NCBI GenBank assembly: GCA_002914845.1
Contig: JXTC01000160.1
Span: forward strand, 163,458-227,457
Length of the DNA: 64,000 nt
Reading direction: 5' to 3'
From: Trema orientale
Taxonomy: Eukaryota; Streptophyta; Magnoliopsida; Rosales; Cannabaceae
Part shown: positions 60,156 through 64,000 of the stretch, piece by piece
Position numbering within the stretch: the stretch's first letter is position 1
Layout: each line of letters starts with the position of its first letter
Program-made: the position numbers and the translations under genes
Notes under the pieces: generated by a model
Told to the model about the DNA's origin: nothing
Databases searched by the model: none
The model's input: only the letters and a program-made list of their open reading frames with translations

Positions 60156-61789
60156 TTTTAGCTACTAAGTTTTGGACTTGAATTATATGGAAGTAACAAA
60201 AGGCCAGGGATTTTGCTTCAAGATTCAACGGCACCTACATCATGCTAAGTTTGTGGCCATATGGTTTATCTTTGTTAGTCTATCTTTATGTAAGAAAGTG
60301 TGCTTGTTAGGTAAGTAGACTAAAGCTGCAGGGTGTTTAATCCTTTTTTTTTCCCCCCCTTATAGTGGATCTTTGTAAGTGCAATTGTTTAAATGATAAA
60401 GTATGAAAGCATTGCATTTGAGTCCTATCAAATATTGAGCTTTCCTAACCATGAGGTGCAGACCTCGCGGTAAGTCAAGTGGTCAGGTTCATTGTTTTCT
60501 CCCAAAGTTTAGATTTCTCATGAGATCTACTTAGCTATATGCTAGAGTTTACACCCAACGCTTATCGGGTTCAATGGGACTGTAGGAGGATCGATATAGT
60601 AAATAAATGTATAATATATAAAGGATTCAGCTATAATACCCCATCAGATAATGAGGCAGGCATCAGTGCCCAAAGCAAAAATATTACACAGTTTCAAGTG
60701 AAAATATTACACATGAATAAAAAGCAAATTTTAAAAACCGAAAATTATTTTTCAAAGAAAATAAGCATTGAAAAACGTGTTTCTCTGCTTTTTGCTTGGG
60801 ACACTAGTGCCCAAATTTACACTTATGGAAGTATAGATGGACCCATATATATATATATATATTATGCTTTCTTACTGTCCTTTTTTCACCTGATTTGCTT
60901 GACTTGCTCCTTGACTTTTATATATAAGGTAAGCTAGTCGGTTTGAGATTTGTGGCACAGAAATGTCGAATGTGGAGTCCATTACATAAACACTCTTTTT
61001 ATATTATGTTCTTGTATTAGATTAAATAACTGGGTGGCTAGAATTCACAGAAGAACAAAAGCTGAATTTAAACAAGTGGATCGTTATTGTTCATTAAAGA
61101 AGAAAAGTTTATGTTTCTCACTTTAATAATGTGATCAACCAATAATATCATAAACGAAATAGTATTAGAATGGTCATTATCTTCATGGTAGGAGATAGCT
61201 TACGTCTCTCTTATCACCAAAAGTAATATTGGATCCAATCAAAATAAAGTGGAGGCTCTACTCTGGAGCCAACTCTTTGAAAATCAACCAATAACAATAT
61301 TCTTGCCTCCATCACAGGCTTTGTTATCTAACTAAGCTATATATGAAAATGCATATATACATCATATATATGCATAGACATTGCTCTATTGTGCATTTGA
61401 GAAGGACAAAAACAGAGAATTTCCATTGTTAGTATATGAGGTAATTTATCAGAGTAAATCACTGAAAGTGACAACTCAACAAATAAATAGGCGACACAAT
61501 TCATTCCAATATTATATTGGAAGTTAAATTAATGATGGGTTACATTTTGACCGAACTTTTTTAGATATTTTATATAAACTTGATGAGCTTAAGAGAATGT
61601 TATCTCAACTCCATATCTCCACTAGGATAATATCTTACTCTACAACTGTTACATATCATTAAGTAAACAACTAAAGTAGCCAATGCTGTCCAGTGCTGAA
61701 TAATCATGTGAGCTAACTCAACATTTAATTAAGCAAAAGCTTACTATATAATATATACATAATTAATACAAGTGTGTGTAAATATAGTC

Positions 61790-61829
<40 letters not shown>

Positions 61830-63862
61830 GGAATATGACATGGCAAATTAACTTTTACATCAGTATTATAATATAGACAAATGGACAAAATCATTCAATT
61901 TTTTTGGGTTCTCAAGGTATATCTTTATTTTAGCATATAACTATAGTGTCTGTCTTTCAACTGGGAAAGGCGCATATGCTAGGTAGCAGTGACATCCACC
62001 TCAAAATCCATGAAGGAAGAGAATAGAAAAGATACAAAATATCCATAATTGTTTAATCACCATCTGCTCTGAGTAGGCTCCATTAGTACTGCTTCTAGCC
62101 AAGTAAAGCAAGTAAATTTTTTAAATAACTCTGAACTAGTCAACCACAAAGCAACAACTCAATCATCATCACCACAGTTAGTATGTTCTAAAAACTCTAA
62201 TTAAGTACATAATCCGCATTATCGGTCGGTTCGAAGTGGCTTAACTACTTATTAGTTTATGTCAAAACTTGTATTAAAGCTCTAATAGGATAATTAGCAA
62301 GCTACAGCCCCAAAAGTTAAAAAGGTACTACAGGTTGGCAAGTGCTTGCCAACTTTTTCTACATTGGATGAGATTTATTCACGTTGGTATTCACTTGCAT
62401 TGATCCCCATGCATTTTGGTTTTATCACATCAAAGGCTTATAATAGTTGATCACAATTACATGTTTAAAGGGTTAACCAAAAGCAATTTTTTTCTTTTAC
62501 TTCTTTTCTGTTTAAGTGAAATGGGAAAATGGAATCTAGTTCTCTTCTTTTTCTTTTTTTTTTTTTCTTTCTATGTGAATAGAATCCAATAGTACTACAT
62601 ATGGCTATACTCGTACTTTGTGTTTGTTGAATAAAGTATATAATATAAATACTATACATTATATTTGTTGAACTTAGTTTAAGAACCAACTTGGCCATGT
62701 AGCTTAGAGCATCTCTGTGACTGTATGGCCCTATTATGCATTCATTTTTCCAGTATGCTATCTTAGAGAGACACGTAATGTTATTGCTACTTCAGCATTT
62801 GCTTGGACGGTACATAATATAGTTTATATTTCATGAGAAGTAGTTTGTATAGCTCAAGAATGAAATACCCTTTTCAAACTAGATATTAATTTTGGTTTAG
62901 AACAAGCATAATTCCTCGTATACGTACACCTTAACCTACTCCCGGTCCTGTTCTGTTGGCTTCTTCTTTTTGTTTTAGTATTACATGCACCAACTCCATC
63001 ACTATTTCTTTATGCACGTTTTTGTATTTTTATGTATATTTTTTCTTTTTTTCATAATGAGACTCTCAACTGTGTGCATGCACGTTTTTCTCTTCTCACT
63101 CTCCAAACAAGTTATATATGTGAGACTCTATTGCTTAGGTTCTTGGACCGCACATGCAGAGAGAAAGTGCAAAAATCACTAGTCTGACATTAGTTTCACC
63201 TTCAGGTGACTCTTCTATTTTCTGTATAGCCAAAGAAACCTCCAAAGGAATCAGGCTGAGGTTTTCCACTAGCCTCAAAGCTATAGCTTGACCATGATCA
63301 TGCATGTTTATTTTGAGACTAATTTGCATGTATTTATGTCACAACATTATACATATTGCTTCAACAGCAGAGGCCATGCATGTGTGTTATGTCTATATAT
63401 TATGAGCTGAAGTAAGTTCTGTAGCTCGTTTTCAGTACGTAGTCCTACCAGTCTCATGTGAGAAGCTGGTTCTGTGGTCTTTAGGAGTCTTTTTCTGATG
63501 TTATGTCAGTTTTCTTATATAGTCCAACATGCATTTAATGTTCTCTAGTTATATTTCTGGAATGAAATCAGCAACTTTTCTCTTGTCATTCATGTTAGCA
63601 CCTTTTCTCTTATGACTACATCATCTGTTTACCTAGAAGAGCTTGAAAGTCTGCTTTTTGTTTATATCCTCGCATATTTCGCCATGGAAGCAGCAGTTCT
63701 ATTTTTACGTGACTACCATAAGTATATGTGTTTGTACATGTTCTTTTTCCTTTAGAATCTGTGTTATCTTTTTCTTAATAAGCTGCATGTTCTTCTTAAT
63801 AAGCAGCAGGTCTTGAACACTTAAAGTAAAGCTTGATCAACAACAACACATAGCTCAGCAAA
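60156..63862. other. Intergenic between the two LSI2-like genes
   Basis: 3.7 kb. The first part is the 3' UTR of the first copy. A (GA)n tract lies at 61791-61825 and a (TA)n tract near 60847. The palindromic phrase TTGGCAAGTGCTTGCCAA is at 62335-62352. No other gene recognised; the last few hundred bases should be the promoter of the second copy. Confidence 0.6.
61791..61825. repeat. (AG)n microsatellite
   Basis: A pure AG tract of about seventeen repeats in the spacer between the LSI2-like genes. Confidence 0.9.
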
Positions 63863-64000
63863 ATGACTTTGGCTTCACCTGAAAAAGTGGTCCTTGGTTC
63901 AATAGCTTTTGGACTCTTCTGGATTCTGGCAGTTTTCCCAGCCGTTCCATTTCTGCCAATTGGAAGAACTGCAGGCTCTCTCCTTGGCGCCATGCTGATG
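63863..64000 (+). CDS. LSI2-like transporter, second tandem copy (5' end only)
   Basis: The last 138 bases encode 46 residues: [46 protein letters not shown]. The remainder is outside the window. Residue-by-residue it matches the start of the gene at 57480 ([20 protein letters not shown]) at most positions, with the same frame and start context (CAGCAAAATG against CAGAAATG). Same strand, about 3.7 kb downstream: a tandem duplicate. Nothing visible suggests it is broken, but only the first membrane segment and PIGRTAG motif can be judged. Confidence 0.9.
   Translation, partial: MTLASPEKVVLGSIAFGLFWILAVFPAVPFLPIGRTAGSLLGAMLM

Noticed and set aside
62335-62352. Palindrome TTGGCAAGTGCTTGCCAA as a possible microRNA or operator
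   Set aside because: Too short for a precursor hairpin and no known microRNA sequence recognised; likely chance or a minor binding site.
1-64000. CRISPR arrays, operons, ribosome binding sites, phage or insertion sequences
   Set aside because: The sequence is plant nuclear DNA with spliced genes; the repeats present are degenerate tandem units or transposon ends without spacer-repeat regularity.

Overview
The window is nuclear DNA from a flowering plant, most likely a eudicot. The evidence is split genes with short GT-AG introns, AT-rich intergenic DNA, plant-specific protein families, and plant-type MITEs and LTR retrotransposon remnants. The species cannot be named from the sequence alone. 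A 16-base run of N at 47803-47818 shows that this is a genome assembly.

Layout. 45-2469 (+): a six-exon E2 ubiquitin-conjugating enzyme of the plant UBC4/5/6 group. 3422-3493 (+): tRNA-Thr(UGU). 5557-8553 (-): an intronless 998-residue TIR + NB-ARC-like protein of the conserved XTNX type. 10.06-20.6 kb: gene-free DNA with MITEs and local repeats. 20636-28202 (+): a 32-exon M1-family metallo-aminopeptidase (MPA1/PepN-like) whose model needs a 5-nt microexon, a 12-nt exon and a GC-AG intron. 31071-34124 (+): a two-exon proline/serine-rich protein of the plant 'hydroxyproline-rich glycoprotein' annotation group. 36001-37389 (+): an intronless BTB/POZ (KCTD-type) protein with WD40/YVTN-like repeats. 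37.4-57.4 kb: a repeat-rich block with MULE-type MITEs, tandem duplications, a deleted LTR retrotransposon with a gag remnant, a degenerate satellite-like repeat in two blocks, and a probable long solo Copia-type LTR between them. 57480-60155 (+): a three-exon LSI2-like anion/silicon efflux transporter. 63863-64000 (+): the first 46 codons of a second LSI2-like gene, cut off by the window edge.

These genes form a chromosomal neighbourhood, not a pathway: ubiquitination, innate-immunity signalling, peptide turnover, a probable BTB adaptor and ion transport. From memory, the UBC, M1 peptidase, HRGP-type and BTB/WD40-like genes have Arabidopsis counterparts clustered in two duplicated blocks (around At1g63720-At1g63800 and At5g41330-At5g41340), so the core looks like conserved microsynteny. 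I found no operon-like or biosynthetic cluster. The observations best worth following are the microexon/GC-AG structure of the peptidase, the intact TIR catalytic glutamate in the XTNX protein, the tandem LSI2-like pair, a MULE-type MITE family with 9-bp target duplications, and two unusual local repeat families (a 20-bp palindromic unit at 16 kb and a roughly 100-bp unit with a palindromic core at 50-54 kb).
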